A stretch of 64,000 bases of DNA from an uncultured Bacteroides sp. (GTDB taxonomy: Bacteria; Bacteroidota; Bacteroidia; Bacteroidales; Bacteroidaceae): the NCBI RefSeq assembly GCF_963677685.1, contig NZ_OY782186.1, positions 3,162,001 through 3,226,000 on the forward strand, read 5' to 3'. The notes beneath the pieces were generated by a model. It was not told the DNA's origin and did no database searches. It saw nothing but the letters and a program-made list of their open reading frames with translations. A program made the translations under genes and the position numbers. Shown piece after piece: positions 1 to 8,845 of this stretch (positions within the stretch are counted from its first letter, which is position 1; each line of letters begins with the position of its first letter).

Positions 1-110
1 TTCGCGCGCGTAACGCCTCAGTAGACTTAGACGGCCGTTTGCTGCCAAAACACTTTCCGATTGACATCGGAATTATTCCGGAAGCCATTACTCTAATTAT
101 TCCCAATTAA
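1..110 (+). CDS. C-terminal end of a protein, possibly a diacylglycerol kinase-family lipid kinase
   Basis: An open frame enters from the left edge and stops at TAA 108-110, 15 bases before kdsA. About 35 residues are visible. They include V-D-L-D-G-R-L-L-P and end I-I-P-E-A-I-T-L-I-I-P-N. An 'xDGE/R...P' stretch followed by a 'P-x-A-[LI]-x-[LV]-[LI]-[VI]-P' tail is how YegS/DgkB-type lipid kinases finish, so that is the best guess. The fragment is too short to be sure of the family. The short gap suggests cotranscription with kdsA. Confidence 0.4.
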   Translation, partial: RARNASVDLDGRLLPKHFPIDIGIIPEAITLIIPN

Positions 111-125
111 CTCAATTGATAGAAA

Positions 126-935
126 ATGAATATAGAAGATTTAAAGCGTAGTAAATCAGAAAACTTTTTCCTACTCGCAGGACCATGTGTGATTGAAGGC
201 GAAGATATGGCCATGCGTATAGCTGAACGCATTGTAAAAATGACTAATAAACTGAATATACCTTATGTATTTAAAGGTTCATACAGAAAAGCCAACCGCT
301 CCAGATTAGACTCTTTCATGGGGATAGGTGATGAAAAAGCACTCAAGATTCTGAAAAAAGTGAATAATACTTTCGGAATACCGACAGTAACTGACATACA
401 CACAGCAGAAGAAGCAGCCATGGCAGCTGAATATACGGATATATTACAGATACCCGCCTTTCTGTGCAGGCAAACAGATTTATTGGTTGCAGCGGCCAAG
501 ACAGGCAAAATAGTAAACATCAAAAAGGGACAGTTTTTAGCTCCGCTAGCAATGCAATTTGCTGCTGATAAAGTGGTAGAAGCCGGAAATAAAAATGTGA
601 TGATTACCGAGCGAGGAACTACATTCGGCTACCAAGATTTAGTAGTAGATTTTCGCGGAATACCTGAAATGAAAACATTTGGTTTCCCTGTTATCATGGA
701 TGTTACCCACTCTTTACAACAACCGAATCAAACGAGTGGTGTTACCGGTGGTATGCCTCAACTAATAGAAACCATTGCTAAAGCAGGAATTGCTGTAGGA
801 GCGGACGGCTTATTTATCGAAACTCATGAAAATCCTGCTATTGCAAAAAGCGATGGAGCAAATATGCTTCAGTTAGATTTACTAGAAGGATTACTAACCA
901 AGTTAGTGCGCCTACAAGCTGCAATTAGAGATTAA
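126..935 (+). CDS. kdsA: 3-deoxy-8-phosphooctulonate (Kdo-8-P) synthase, class II (metal-dependent) type
   Basis: Condenses phosphoenolpyruvate with arabinose 5-phosphate to give Kdo-8-phosphate, the first committed step toward the Kdo of lipopolysaccharide; cytoplasmic. At 269 residues it has the normal family length and aligns end to end as a TIM barrel: A-G-P-C-V-I-E near the start, F-K-G-S-Y-x-K-A-N-R-S, the K-K-G-Q-F-L-A-P loop, T-E-R-G-T-x-F-G-Y and D-V-T-H-S-x-Q-x-P. Cys21 occupies the position of the metal-binding Cys11 of the Aquifex enzyme, where the metal-free E. coli enzyme has Asn. The other ligands are also present: His in V-T-H-S, Glu in F-I-E-T-H, and Asp 11 residues later in K-S-D-G. 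A divalent-metal enzyme is therefore predicted. No Shine-Dalgarno sequence precedes the ATG. Confidence 0.95.
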   Translation: MNIEDLKRSKSENFFLLAGPCVIEGEDMAMRIAERIVKMTNKLNIPYVFKGSYRKANRSRLDSFMGIGDEKALKILKKVNNTFGIPTVTDIHTAEEAAMAAEYTDILQIPAFLCRQTDLLVAAAKTGKIVNIKKGQFLAPLAMQFAADKVVEAGNKNVMITERGTTFGYQDLVVDFRGIPEMKTFGFPVIMDVTHSLQQPNQTSGVTGGMPQLIETIAKAGIAVGADGLFIETHENPAIAKSDGANMLQLDLLEGLLTKLVRLQAAIRD

Positions 936-1071
936 GCAATCCTTTTTTAGGATAGCAACAGAAAGCAGCAAAAATTTTACCTATAAAAAAGGAAGAGCGT
1001 TATGTGATTTATAAAGAGTCATAGACGACATATTTAGTGCTAAAAGGAAATAATTTTAATTTTAAAAAATA

Positions 1072-3894
1072 ATGAAACATTTAATCCATTCCTTTTCTGT
1101 TGCAATCCTCGCGATATGTTGCAACATGTTTTCAGGCTTTGCTCAACAAATGCCGCCAATTCCGACCGATCCCAATGTACGCATCGGCAAGTTAGACAAT
1201 GGACTTACTTATTATATCCGGAAAAATAAATTGCCGGAAAAAAGAGCCGATTTCTACATCGCTCAAAAAGTTGGTTCTATCTTAGAAGAGCCTTCACAAA
1301 GGGGATTGGCACATTTCTTGGAGCACATGTGCTTCAACGGTACCGCACATTTTCCGGGAGATGCCCTAAAAAGCTATCTTGAAAAAATAGGAGTAAAATT
1401 TGGAGAGAATCTAAATGCCTATACTTCTATTGACGAAACTGTATATAATATATCTAATGTTCCCGTAACCCGTGAAGGACCGATTGATTCCTGTCTTCTT
1501 ATCTTACACGACTGGTCAAACGATCTCTTGCTTGATGGAAAAGAGATAGATAAGGAAAGAGGTGTTATTCATGAAGAGTGGCGTACACGCAGAAGTGCGA
1601 TGCAGCGTCTTCAGGAAAAGGCATTGCCCCAAATGTATGCGGGAACTAAGTATGCCGATTGTATGCCTATAGGTAGCATGGATATTGTTGATAACTTTAA
1701 ACATCAAACTTTAAGAGATTACTATGAAAAATGGTATCGTCCTGATCTGCAAGGCATTATAGTTGTTGGAGATATTAACGTAGATGACGTAGAAGCGAAA
1801 ATAAAAAAAATATTTGCTGATATACCTGCTCAACCTAATGCAGCTAAACGCATTTACTATCCTGTTAATGACAACAAAGAACCGATCATAGTAATTGAAC
1901 AGGATAAAGAACAGCCTTATGTACAAGCCTTGATCTTTAATAAGCACGATGCAACTCCTGGTGATCAAAAAGGAAATATGGGATATTTAGTGGCCCAATA
2001 TGCCAAAGATCTCATCAGCAACATGCTAAATTCTCGTTTAAATGAATTAACACAAACTGCAAACCCTCCATATATTCAAGCTTACGGTGGTGATGGTATG
2101 TTTTTTGCTTCAAAAACAAAAGATGCCTTTACAGGTATGGTTATTTGCAAAGAAGGTGAGATAGAAAGCGGTATCGCTGCTCTATTAAGAGAGATTGAAC
2201 GTGCTAAGCAATTCGGGTTCACAGAATCAGAATATGTACGTGCACGCGCAGAGTATCTACGCCAGCTGGAATCTGCTTATAACGAACGCGACAAAAATAA
2301 GAATGAGAGCTATGTAAAAAAGTACGTACGCAATTTCTTAGATAATGAACCGATACCGGGCATCGAAAATGAATATGCTATCATTAACCAAATAGCTCCA
2401 GCCATACCGCTAGATGCACTTAATAAAATGACTCAAAAGCTAATAACAGACAGCGATCAAGTTGTTGCTATATTCGGTCCGGAAAAAGAGGGGCTTAAAT
2501 ACCCATCTAAAGAGGCGATTCGGAATATTCTTCAGAAAGCTAAGACAGAGAAACTTACAGCTTATGTAGACAAAGTATCTGACAAGCCATTAATGGCAGA
2601 AAAACCTAAAGCCGGAAAAATTGTTTCTGAAAAACAAGACTCTGAATTCGGTGCTACGATACTTAAACTTTCTAACGGTGCAACAGTCATCATCAAAAAG
2701 ACTGACTTTAAAGCTGATGAAATACAAATGAAAGCTGTAAGTCTTGGAGGAACTTCTCTATATCCTACTTCCGAAATCATCAATATAAAATCACTTAATA
2801 ATGTAATAAATAGTGGTGGATTAGGTGAGTTCAGTACTGTAGACCTTCAAAAAGTACTTGCCGGTAAGAAAGCTTCCGTTACGGCACAGGTTGGTGATAA
2901 AACAGAAACTGTAAAAGGTAGCTGTTCTCCGAAAGATTTCGAAACGATGATGCAGCTAACTTATTTATCTTTCACTGCTCCTAGAAAAGATGCCGAAGCA
3001 TTTGCATCATATAAAAATCGTACAAAAGCCTCTTTGCTAAATCAAGAGATGAACCCAATGACTAGCTTTGTAGACTCTATTAAAGGCGGAATTTACATGA
3101 ATAACCCAAGAATGCAAAGGGTAAAATCTAAGATGATTGATAAAACCGATTATGACAAGATCTTATCAATGTATAAAGATCGCTACAAAGATGCCAGCGA
3201 CTTTACCTTCATCTTTGTGGGTAATGTAGATCTTGAGGCAGTTAAACCTTTAATAGCTGAATACATTGCTTCCCTACCTAGTATAAATCGTAAGGAAACA
3301 TTTAAAGATAACAAGGTAGATATGCGGAAAGGAGTTTATAAGAACGAATTCATCAAACAACAAGAGACTCCCAAAGCTTCAGTTTTTGCTTTCTATAGCG
3401 GATCATGCAAATATGACTTAAAGAATTCGTTATTAATTAGTATGACTAGTCAAATATTAAATTTGATCTACACTGAAAAACTTAGAGAAGACAAAGGCGG
3501 AACTTATGGTGCGAGCATCAGCGGAAATCTTATTAAATACCCACAAGAAAAATTCGCTCTACAAATCATGTTCGATACTGCGCCTGATAAAAAAGAAGCA
3601 CTAACGAACATCGTTTCTAAAGAGTTAGACAATTTGGCTAAAAATGGTCCATCGGAAGTCAACTTAAACAAAGTGAAAGAATTCATGCTTAAAAAGCACA
3701 AAGAAAATCTGAAAGAAAATAGCTATTGGCTTAATACTATTGATGAATACCTATATACCGGTATTGACATGAATAAAAATTATGAAGATGTAGTAAATAG
3801 TATCACAGCTAAAGATATTCAGGATTTTACAGATTTTATGCTTAAGCAAAAAAACGAAATCGAAGTAACTATGATTAGTCCTGAAAAGAAATAA
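1072..3894 (+). CDS. M16-family zinc metallopeptidase (pitrilysin-like), exported
   Basis: A 940-residue insulinase/processing-peptidase-like protein. Residues 1-25 form a signal peptide ending S-G-F-A-Q-Q, so it acts in the periplasm. The inverted zinc motif H-F-L-E-H lies at residues 81-85, in the usual R-G-L-A-H-F-L-E-H-M-x-F-N-G context. A second, catalytically inactive M16 half follows after a central linker rich in Lys and Glu (about residues 500-530), as in two-domain M16B/C enzymes that close like a clamshell. The natural substrate cannot be read from sequence; misfolded periplasmic peptides are the usual suggestion. The next gene begins 12 bases after its stop, so the peptidase and the ABC permease may share a transcript. 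Confidence 0.92.
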   Translation: MKHLIHSFSVAILAICCNMFSGFAQQMPPIPTDPNVRIGKLDNGLTYYIRKNKLPEKRADFYIAQKVGSILEEPSQRGLAHFLEHMCFNGTAHFPGDALKSYLEKIGVKFGENLNAYTSIDETVYNISNVPVTREGPIDSCLLILHDWSNDLLLDGKEIDKERGVIHEEWRTRRSAMQRLQEKALPQMYAGTKYADCMPIGSMDIVDNFKHQTLRDYYEKWYRPDLQGIIVVGDINVDDVEAKIKKIFADIPAQPNAAKRIYYPVNDNKEPIIVIEQDKEQPYVQALIFNKHDATPGDQKGNMGYLVAQYAKDLISNMLNSRLNELTQTANPPYIQAYGGDGMFFASKTKDAFTGMVICKEGEIESGIAALLREIERAKQFGFTESEYVRARAEYLRQLESAYNERDKNKNESYVKKYVRNFLDNEPIPGIENEYAIINQIAPAIPLDALNKMTQKLITDSDQVVAIFGPEKEGLKYPSKEAIRNILQKAKTEKLTAYVDKVSDKPLMAEKPKAGKIVSEKQDSEFGATILKLSNGATVIIKKTDFKADEIQMKAVSLGGTSLYPTSEIINIKSLNNVINSGGLGEFSTVDLQKVLAGKKASVTAQVGDKTETVKGSCSPKDFETMMQLTYLSFTAPRKDAEAFASYKNRTKASLLNQEMNPMTSFVDSIKGGIYMNNPRMQRVKSKMIDKTDYDKILSMYKDRYKDASDFTFIFVGNVDLEAVKPLIAEYIASLPSINRKETFKDNKVDMRKGVYKNEFIKQQETPKASVFAFYSGSCKYDLKNSLLISMTSQILNLIYTEKLREDKGGTYGASISGNLIKYPQEKFALQIMFDTAPDKKEALTNIVSKELDNLAKNGPSEVNLNKVKEFMLKKHKENLKENSYWLNTIDEYLYTGIDMNKNYEDVVNSITAKDIQDFTDFMLKQKNEIEVTMISPEKK

Positions 3895-3906
3895 TCATTA
3901 AATCAA

Positions 3907-5391
3907 ATGCACAGTATGCTTTTTAACGAATTACGCAAGCACCATAAACTGGCAGCCAAACGCCACCCAATGTACGAAAAGAACAAATTTGGGAAATACT
4001 TCATGTACCTTATGACAGTATTTTGGGCCGGGTATCTAATTTTTTTCGGTACTACATTTGCACTAACCTTTGCTCAGGCTGTGCCAAATATGGAACCGTA
4101 CGATGTAATGAATAAAGGCTTAGTATTTGTTTTCATCCTTGATTTCATCATGCGTTTTCCTTTGCAGAAAACCCCGACTCAAGAAGTAAAACCATACTTA
4201 CTCATTCCGGTCAAACGAAATAGAGTCCTTGATTTCCTATTACTCCGTTCAGGATTGGATACGTTTAATTTCATTTGGTTGTTCATGTTTGTTCCTTTTG
4301 CGATAATCACAGTTACTAAGTTTTTCGGAGTAACAGGAATTATCACTTACTGTCTAGGTATTTACCTATTAGCAATATTGAATAATTACTGGTATCTCCT
4401 ATGCCGTACATTGATGAATGAAAAAATTTATTGGATTGCTTTACCTATTGCGGTGTATGCCGCAATAGGAGCAACCATGTTCATTCCTGGAAAAAATCAC
4501 ATAAGTGATTTGACGATGAATTTGGGCGAATCTTTTATTAAGGGAGACATCTTAGCCTACCTAGGAGTTGTAGTAGTTATCTCATTACTATGGCTTCTTA
4601 ACAGAAAAATCATAAGCGGCTTAGTATATGCCGAACTGACTAAAGTAGATGATACAAAAATCAGACATATATCTGAATATAAATTGCTAGAACGCTACGG
4701 TGAAATTGGAGAATATTTCCGTCTGGAGCTTAAAATGTTATTTCGCAACAAAAGATGCAAAACATCTCTACGAACAATTTCAATCATAGTAGTCCTCTTT
4801 TCAGTATTGCTGAGCTTCTCAGATGTATATGACGGTGTCTTTATGAAAATATATGCTTTCGTTGCTTTCGGAATGGTAATATTAACACAAATAATGAGCT
4901 TTGAAGGCAATTACTTAGATGGATTAATGACGCGTAAAGAATCAATATTCAGCTTACTAAAAGCCAAATATTACCTCTATAGCATAGGTGTTGCTATACC
5001 ATTCATTTTAATGATTCCCGCTATGATAATGGGGAAACTATCTATACTAGCAGCTGTCTCATTTGCCTTTTTCGCCATTGGACCCGTTTATTTTATATTA
5101 TTCCAACTAGCTGTATACAACAATAAAACAGTACCTCTAAACGAAAGTGTTTCCGGCAGACAAAATTCAGGAACAGGATTTCAAATCCTCATCAGCTTTG
5201 CCTCATTTGGTACCCCTATAATTTTATATTCATCACTAAATGCTATATTTGGAGAAGTTGTTGCTCAATGTACACTGCTAATCATCGGATTGATGTTTAC
5301 ACTTACCTCACATCTCTGGATTAAAAACGTATACCACCGTTTTATGAAAAGGCGATACAAGAACATGGAAGGATTCCGGGATACTAAATAA
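3907..5391 (+). CDS. DUF5687 family ABC-transporter membrane protein
   Basis: A 494-residue polytopic membrane protein with about 10-12 hydrophobic segments, beginning near residues 35-55 and 75-95 and ending with a cluster at 420-470. The basic start (L-F-N-E-L-R-K-H-H-K-L-A-A-K-R) and the overall layout match the Bacteroidota family DUF5687, which behaves as an ABC-2-like permease. An ATP-binding subunit follows 24 bases downstream, which supports a two-gene transporter. The cargo is unknown. A second in-frame ATG nine bases downstream (3916) is an equally good start. Permease and ATPase probably form a dimer of heterodimers in the inner membrane. Confidence 0.8.
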   Translation: MHSMLFNELRKHHKLAAKRHPMYEKNKFGKYFMYLMTVFWAGYLIFFGTTFALTFAQAVPNMEPYDVMNKGLVFVFILDFIMRFPLQKTPTQEVKPYLLIPVKRNRVLDFLLLRSGLDTFNFIWLFMFVPFAIITVTKFFGVTGIITYCLGIYLLAILNNYWYLLCRTLMNEKIYWIALPIAVYAAIGATMFIPGKNHISDLTMNLGESFIKGDILAYLGVVVVISLLWLLNRKIISGLVYAELTKVDDTKIRHISEYKLLERYGEIGEYFRLELKMLFRNKRCKTSLRTISIIVVLFSVLLSFSDVYDGVFMKIYAFVAFGMVILTQIMSFEGNYLDGLMTRKESIFSLLKAKYYLYSIGVAIPFILMIPAMIMGKLSILAAVSFAFFAIGPVYFILFQLAVYNNKTVPLNESVSGRQNSGTGFQILISFASFGTPIILYSSLNAIFGEVVAQCTLLIIGLMFTLTSHLWIKNVYHRFMKRRYKNMEGFRDTK

Positions 5392-5415
5392 ATGTAAGAC
5401 ATAAAACAAAAAAAT

Positions 5416-6123
5416 ATGATATCTATTAATAACCTGCAAAAAGATTTCGGTGAAAAAAGAGCTGTAGATATTCAAAACTACGTTATCAACCAAGGAGAAA
5501 TGCTTGGCTTGGTAGGCAATAACGGTGCCGGAAAAACAACCCTCTTCCGTTTGATGCTTGATCTATTAAAAGCAGACAGTGGCAATATTAAAATCAAAGA
5601 TATTGAAGTATCCAAGAGCGAAGAATGGAAAACTTTTACCGGTGCTTTTATTGATGAAGGATTTCTTATTGATTATCTCACTCCTGAAGAGTATTTCTAT
5701 TTTATTGGGAAAATGTATGGACTCAGCAAAGAGAATGTAGATGAAAGGCTTAGCTCCTTTGAAAGATTTATGAACGGGGAAGTTATCGGACAAAAAAAAC
5801 TGATACGAAATTTTTCCGCTGGGAATAAGCAGAAAATAGGCATCATATCTGCTATGCTGCACAAACCTCAGCTGCTTATACTCGATGAGCCTTTCAATTT
5901 CTTAGACCCGAGTTCACAATCTATCATCAAACATCTTCTCAAAAAGTATAATGAAGAAACCAATGCAACGGTAATTGTGTCGAGCCATAATCTGAATCAC
6001 ACCGTGGATGTCTGTCCACGCATTGCTCTACTAGAACATGGTATAATTATTCGTGATATTAGAAATGAGAATAATTCAGCTGAAAAAGAACTGGAAGATT
6101 ATTTTAATGTAAATGAAGAATAG
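5416..6123 (+). CDS. ABC transporter ATP-binding protein
   Basis: A 235-residue cytoplasmic nucleotide-binding domain that powers the DUF5687 permease encoded just upstream. Visible motifs are Walker A G-N-N-G-A-G-K-T-T (about residues 34-42), a degenerate signature N-F-S-A-G-N-K-Q-K-I (Ala-Gly in place of Ser-Gly-Gly), Walker B L-L-I-L-D-E-P, the D-loop F-L-D-P and the switch His in V-S-S-H-N. The length is that of a single-domain ABC ATPase with no fused membrane part. Substrate and direction are unknown; ABC-2-type partners are usually exporters. Confidence 0.9.
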   Translation: MISINNLQKDFGEKRAVDIQNYVINQGEMLGLVGNNGAGKTTLFRLMLDLLKADSGNIKIKDIEVSKSEEWKTFTGAFIDEGFLIDYLTPEEYFYFIGKMYGLSKENVDERLSSFERFMNGEVIGQKKLIRNFSAGNKQKIGIISAMLHKPQLLILDEPFNFLDPSSQSIIKHLLKKYNEETNATVIVSSHNLNHTVDVCPRIALLEHGIIIRDIRNENNSAEKELEDYFNVNEE

Positions 6124-6130
6124 CAAAATA

Positions 6131-7021
6131 ATGAACATAAAAAAGATATTGATTGCTTTATTCATCCTATTCACAGCTGTTCATACAAATGCACAATTGT
6201 TGTGGAGAATATCCGGAAACGGTTTAGCAAAACCATCCTATGTATTAGGCACCCACCATTTAGCTCCCCTTAGTATTATTGATAGTATCAAAGGATTGCA
6301 TCCAGCTTTTGATAGCACCACCCAAGTCATAGGCGAACTAGAGATGTCCGAAGTACAATCGCCTGCTGCTATGCAACTCATGCAACAGGAAATGATGATC
6401 AAAAATGATACAACATTAAAAATGCTTTTTAACCCTGAGCAGTATTCATTAGTTAACAATTTCACAAAGACTAATTTAGGTTTTGATCTGTCTCAAATGC
6501 CAAAATTAAAACCTGCTTTCATCCTGAATAATGCAGTAGTCGTATTGTACATGAAGCACGTTAACAACTTCAATCCTCAGGAACAACTCGATTCCTATTT
6601 TCAAACAGAAGCAAAAAAGAAAGGAGAAAAGATAATAGCCTTAGAGACGCTTGAGTTTCAATTCAATCTTTTATACAAAAGTTCATCTCTTCACAGGCAG
6701 GCAGAATTGCTATTATGCGAACTTAGTGATGTAGATAAACTAGTAGCAAATGCTAAAAGGCTAACAAAGGCTTATATGAATCAGAACTTAGAAGGTATGT
6801 ATAAGTTGTCAAAAGAAAGAGATAATACTAATTGCGACCCAACACAAGAAGAAATCAATTTAATGATTGATACGAGAAATCAAAAATGGGCAAACAAATT
6901 ACCAGCATTAATATCCACTGCGCCCTCATTTATTGTAGTGGGAGCATTACATCTACCAGGTAAAGAGGGATTATTAAATTTATTAAAGCAAGAAGGTTAT
7001 ACAGTAGAACCCGTAGAATAA
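6131..7021 (+). CDS. TraB/GumN (PrgY-like) family protein, exported
   Basis: The start is placed at ATG 6131, because the longer frame from 6113 would overlap the ABC gene by 11 bases and add only six residues. The resulting 296-residue protein opens with a clear signal peptide (K-K-I-L-I-A-L-F-I-L-F ... N-A-Q). It then carries the family hallmark W-R-I-S-G-N-G, followed by P-S-Y-V-L-G-T-H-H-L, and ends with the second hallmark V-V-G-A-L-H-L-P-G-x-x-G-L-L. TraB/GumN proteins resemble Tiki/EreA-type metal-dependent hydrolases. In this branch the paired G-T-H-H and G-A-L-H motifs are thought to bind the metal. The substrate is unknown. Confidence 0.85.
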   Translation: MNIKKILIALFILFTAVHTNAQLLWRISGNGLAKPSYVLGTHHLAPLSIIDSIKGLHPAFDSTTQVIGELEMSEVQSPAAMQLMQQEMMIKNDTTLKMLFNPEQYSLVNNFTKTNLGFDLSQMPKLKPAFILNNAVVVLYMKHVNNFNPQEQLDSYFQTEAKKKGEKIIALETLEFQFNLLYKSSSLHRQAELLLCELSDVDKLVANAKRLTKAYMNQNLEGMYKLSKERDNTNCDPTQEEINLMIDTRNQKWANKLPALISTAPSFIVVGALHLPGKEGLLNLLKQEGYTVEPVE

Positions 7022-7042
7022 AAAGAAAAGTCAGTATAACAA

Positions 7043-7942
7043 ATGAAAGTCAAGGCAAAAGCATATATTCGCTTAATAGAACACAAGCATTTTCATGCAA
7101 AAAAAGTACCTATATATATAGATAAGCAAAAACATCATTGCACTAACTGCCAAATGGAGTTTGAAGGGAATTATTGCAATAACTGTAGCCAATCTTGCAA
7201 CACTCCCCGTTTCACTTATCAAACAGTTGTGAAAAACTTCTTAGGTGGAATCACGAATATTGACAGTGGCTTTTTCTTTACTATAAAAGAACTTTTTACA
7301 CGCCCCGGGTATATGATCAGAGACTATATATCCGGAAGACGAGTAATCTATTTTCGCCCCTTGCAAATGCTCTTTGTACTTGCAGCTGTCTATGCCATAC
7401 TTTTACAAATCATTGATCCGAATACGTTATTAGAAAATCATAAAAGTATTATTGAAAGAAATGACATCATAACAGGAATAAATGGAGATAATTTAAGCAA
7501 ATGGCTAAATAATTCTCCATTAATAAAAGCCATTTTCAGTATGCTTGAGCGATGGTTTAGAGGCAACATCGCATTACAAATGATACTCACAACCCCCATT
7601 ATAGCACTTGCCACGAAATAGGCGTTCAGAAAAAACGAGCTCGCTAAAAAATATAATTTAGTCGAGCTTTTCTTTGTACGTGTTTATGCTTCGTGCCAAA
7701 TGCTAGTAGCAACGATTCTATTGCTCCCTTTTATAGGCAGTAATGATGGAGATATACCTTGGTGGCTATACATCATATCTTCATTATGGATATACGCACA
7801 ATTATTTGAAGGAAAAATCGTAAGCACCTTTAAACGGACCCTTCTAACCTATTTCTACTCACTCCTCATATTTATCTTAATTGCCATTATAGCGGTAATA
7901 TTAATAATCACTTTAGTTGGGATCAGTAATTTAAAGCTATAG
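7043..7942 (+). pseudogene. DUF3667 membrane protein interrupted by an in-frame TAG
   Basis: The first frame gives 192 residues: a zinc-ribbon-like start (C-T-N-C ... C-N-N-C-S-Q-S-C), then F-L-G-G-I-T-N-I-D-S-G-F-F-F-T-I-K-E-L and the R-P-G-Y-M-I-R-D-Y-I-S-G-R-R motif of DUF3667. It stops at TAG 7619-7621 inside the membrane region, right after L-A-T-K. Reading on in exactly the same frame gives A-F-R-K-N-E-L-A-K-K-Y-N-L-V-E and further membrane segments to the stop at 7940-7942. The whole is 299 codons, normal for the family. A TGG to TAG (Trp to amber) change would explain it. Either the gene is dead, or it makes a truncated protein or undergoes readthrough. The family's function is unknown. 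Confidence 0.8.
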
Positions 7943-7965
7943 GCAAATAAAAAAGAGAACAAATA

Positions 7966-7997
7966 TTTGTTTGAGTAAAATAAAAGCTTTAATTTTG
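7966..7997 (+). promoter_or_regulatory. Bacteroides-type promoter of rplU-rpmA
   Basis: TTTG at 7966-7969, 20 bases, then TAATTTTG at 7990-7997. This fits the Bacteroides vegetative sigma consensus TTTG-N19-21-TAnnTTTG. The implied start near 8004 leaves a 5' leader of roughly 85 bases before rplU, long enough for a regulatory leader, although no known leader motif was recognised. Confidence 0.75.
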
Positions 7998-8091
7998 TGC
8001 CCTAATTATTCCGTATCGGGTTTAATCAAGAGTTCTTTAAGTAATTAGAGACCACCCGCCGGAGCAAACCTGTATAACAATATTATAACAG

Positions 8092-8409
8092 ATGTACGCA
8101 ATTGTAGAAATCAACGGTCAACAGTTTAAAGCTGAAACCGGAAAGAAGTTGTTCGTTCACCACATCGAAGATGCTGAAAACGGTTCAACTGTAGAATTTG
8201 ACAAAGTTCTTTTAGTAGACAAAGACGGAGCTGTAACAGTAGGTGTACCTACAGTAGAAGGTGCGAAAGTTGTTTGCCAAGTAGTGAGCAACCTAGTTAA
8301 AGGTGACAAAGTTATTGTTTTCCACAAGAAAAGAAGAAAAGGTTACAGAAAACGTAACGGACACCGTCAACAATTCACAGAGTTAACAATTACAGAAGTA
8401 GTAGCTTAA
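8092..8409 (+). CDS. rplU: 50S ribosomal protein L21
   Basis: A 105-residue large-subunit ribosomal protein that binds 23S rRNA near L20. It starts [13 protein letters not shown], the standard L21 start, and has the basic [16 protein letters not shown] segment in the last third. rpmA follows 22 bases later, the usual L21-L27 operon, ahead of an intrinsic terminator. Confidence 0.98.
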   Translation: MYAIVEINGQQFKAETGKKLFVHHIEDAENGSTVEFDKVLLVDKDGAVTVGVPTVEGAKVVCQVVSNLVKGDKVIVFHKKRRKGYRKRNGHRQQFTELTITEVVA

Positions 8410-8431
8410 TCCAATTAAATTTTAAGAAGAA

Positions 8432-8707
8432 ATGGCACATAAAAAAGGTGTCGGTAGTTCTAAGAACGGCCGCGAATCAGCAAGCAAAAGATTAGGCGTA
8501 AAGATATTTGGTGGCGAAATCTGCAAAGCAGGTAACATCATCGTTCGTCAAAGAGGTACTGAGTTCCACCCTGGAGATAACATGGGAATGGGCAAAGACC
8601 ACACTCTTTTCGCCTTAGTAGATGGAGAAGTAAAATTCAAAAGAGGCAAAGAAGACAGAAGATCAGTTTCTATTATTCCAGTAACAGCTGAGAAAACAGA
8701 AGCGTAA
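8432..8707 (+). CDS. rpmA: 50S ribosomal protein L27
   Basis: A 91-residue protein whose N-terminal tail reaches toward the peptidyl-transferase centre. It begins [16 protein letters not shown] and contains [15 protein letters not shown] and G-x-D-H-T-L-F-A, the L27 signatures. It starts directly at Met-Ala-His-Lys, so it lacks the cleavable N-terminal extension seen in Firmicutes. Second gene of the rplU operon. Confidence 0.98.
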   Translation: MAHKKGVGSSKNGRESASKRLGVKIFGGEICKAGNIIVRQRGTEFHPGDNMGMGKDHTLFALVDGEVKFKRGKEDRRSVSIIPVTAEKTEA

Positions 8708-8724
8708 ACTGACTGAAAACAAAT

Positions 8725-8770
8725 AAAAAGAAGGAGATATGATCTATATGATTGTATCTCCTTCTTTTTT
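8725..8770 (+). terminator. Intrinsic terminator after rpmA
   Basis: A perfect 15-bp stem (8725-8739 with 8755-8769) and a 15-base loop. The right arm ends in a run of T. It lies 18 bases after the rpmA stop. Confidence 0.85.
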
Positions 8771-8845
8771 ATAGATAAACAACATCCTATTGTTATTTTA
8801 TTTATCTTTGTATTCGCAATTGAAGTATCATAAAATAAGATAGAT

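Noticed and set aside
939..953. Small hairpin after kdsA (ATCCT/AGGAT)
   Set aside because: Only five pairs and no T run; too weak to call a terminator.
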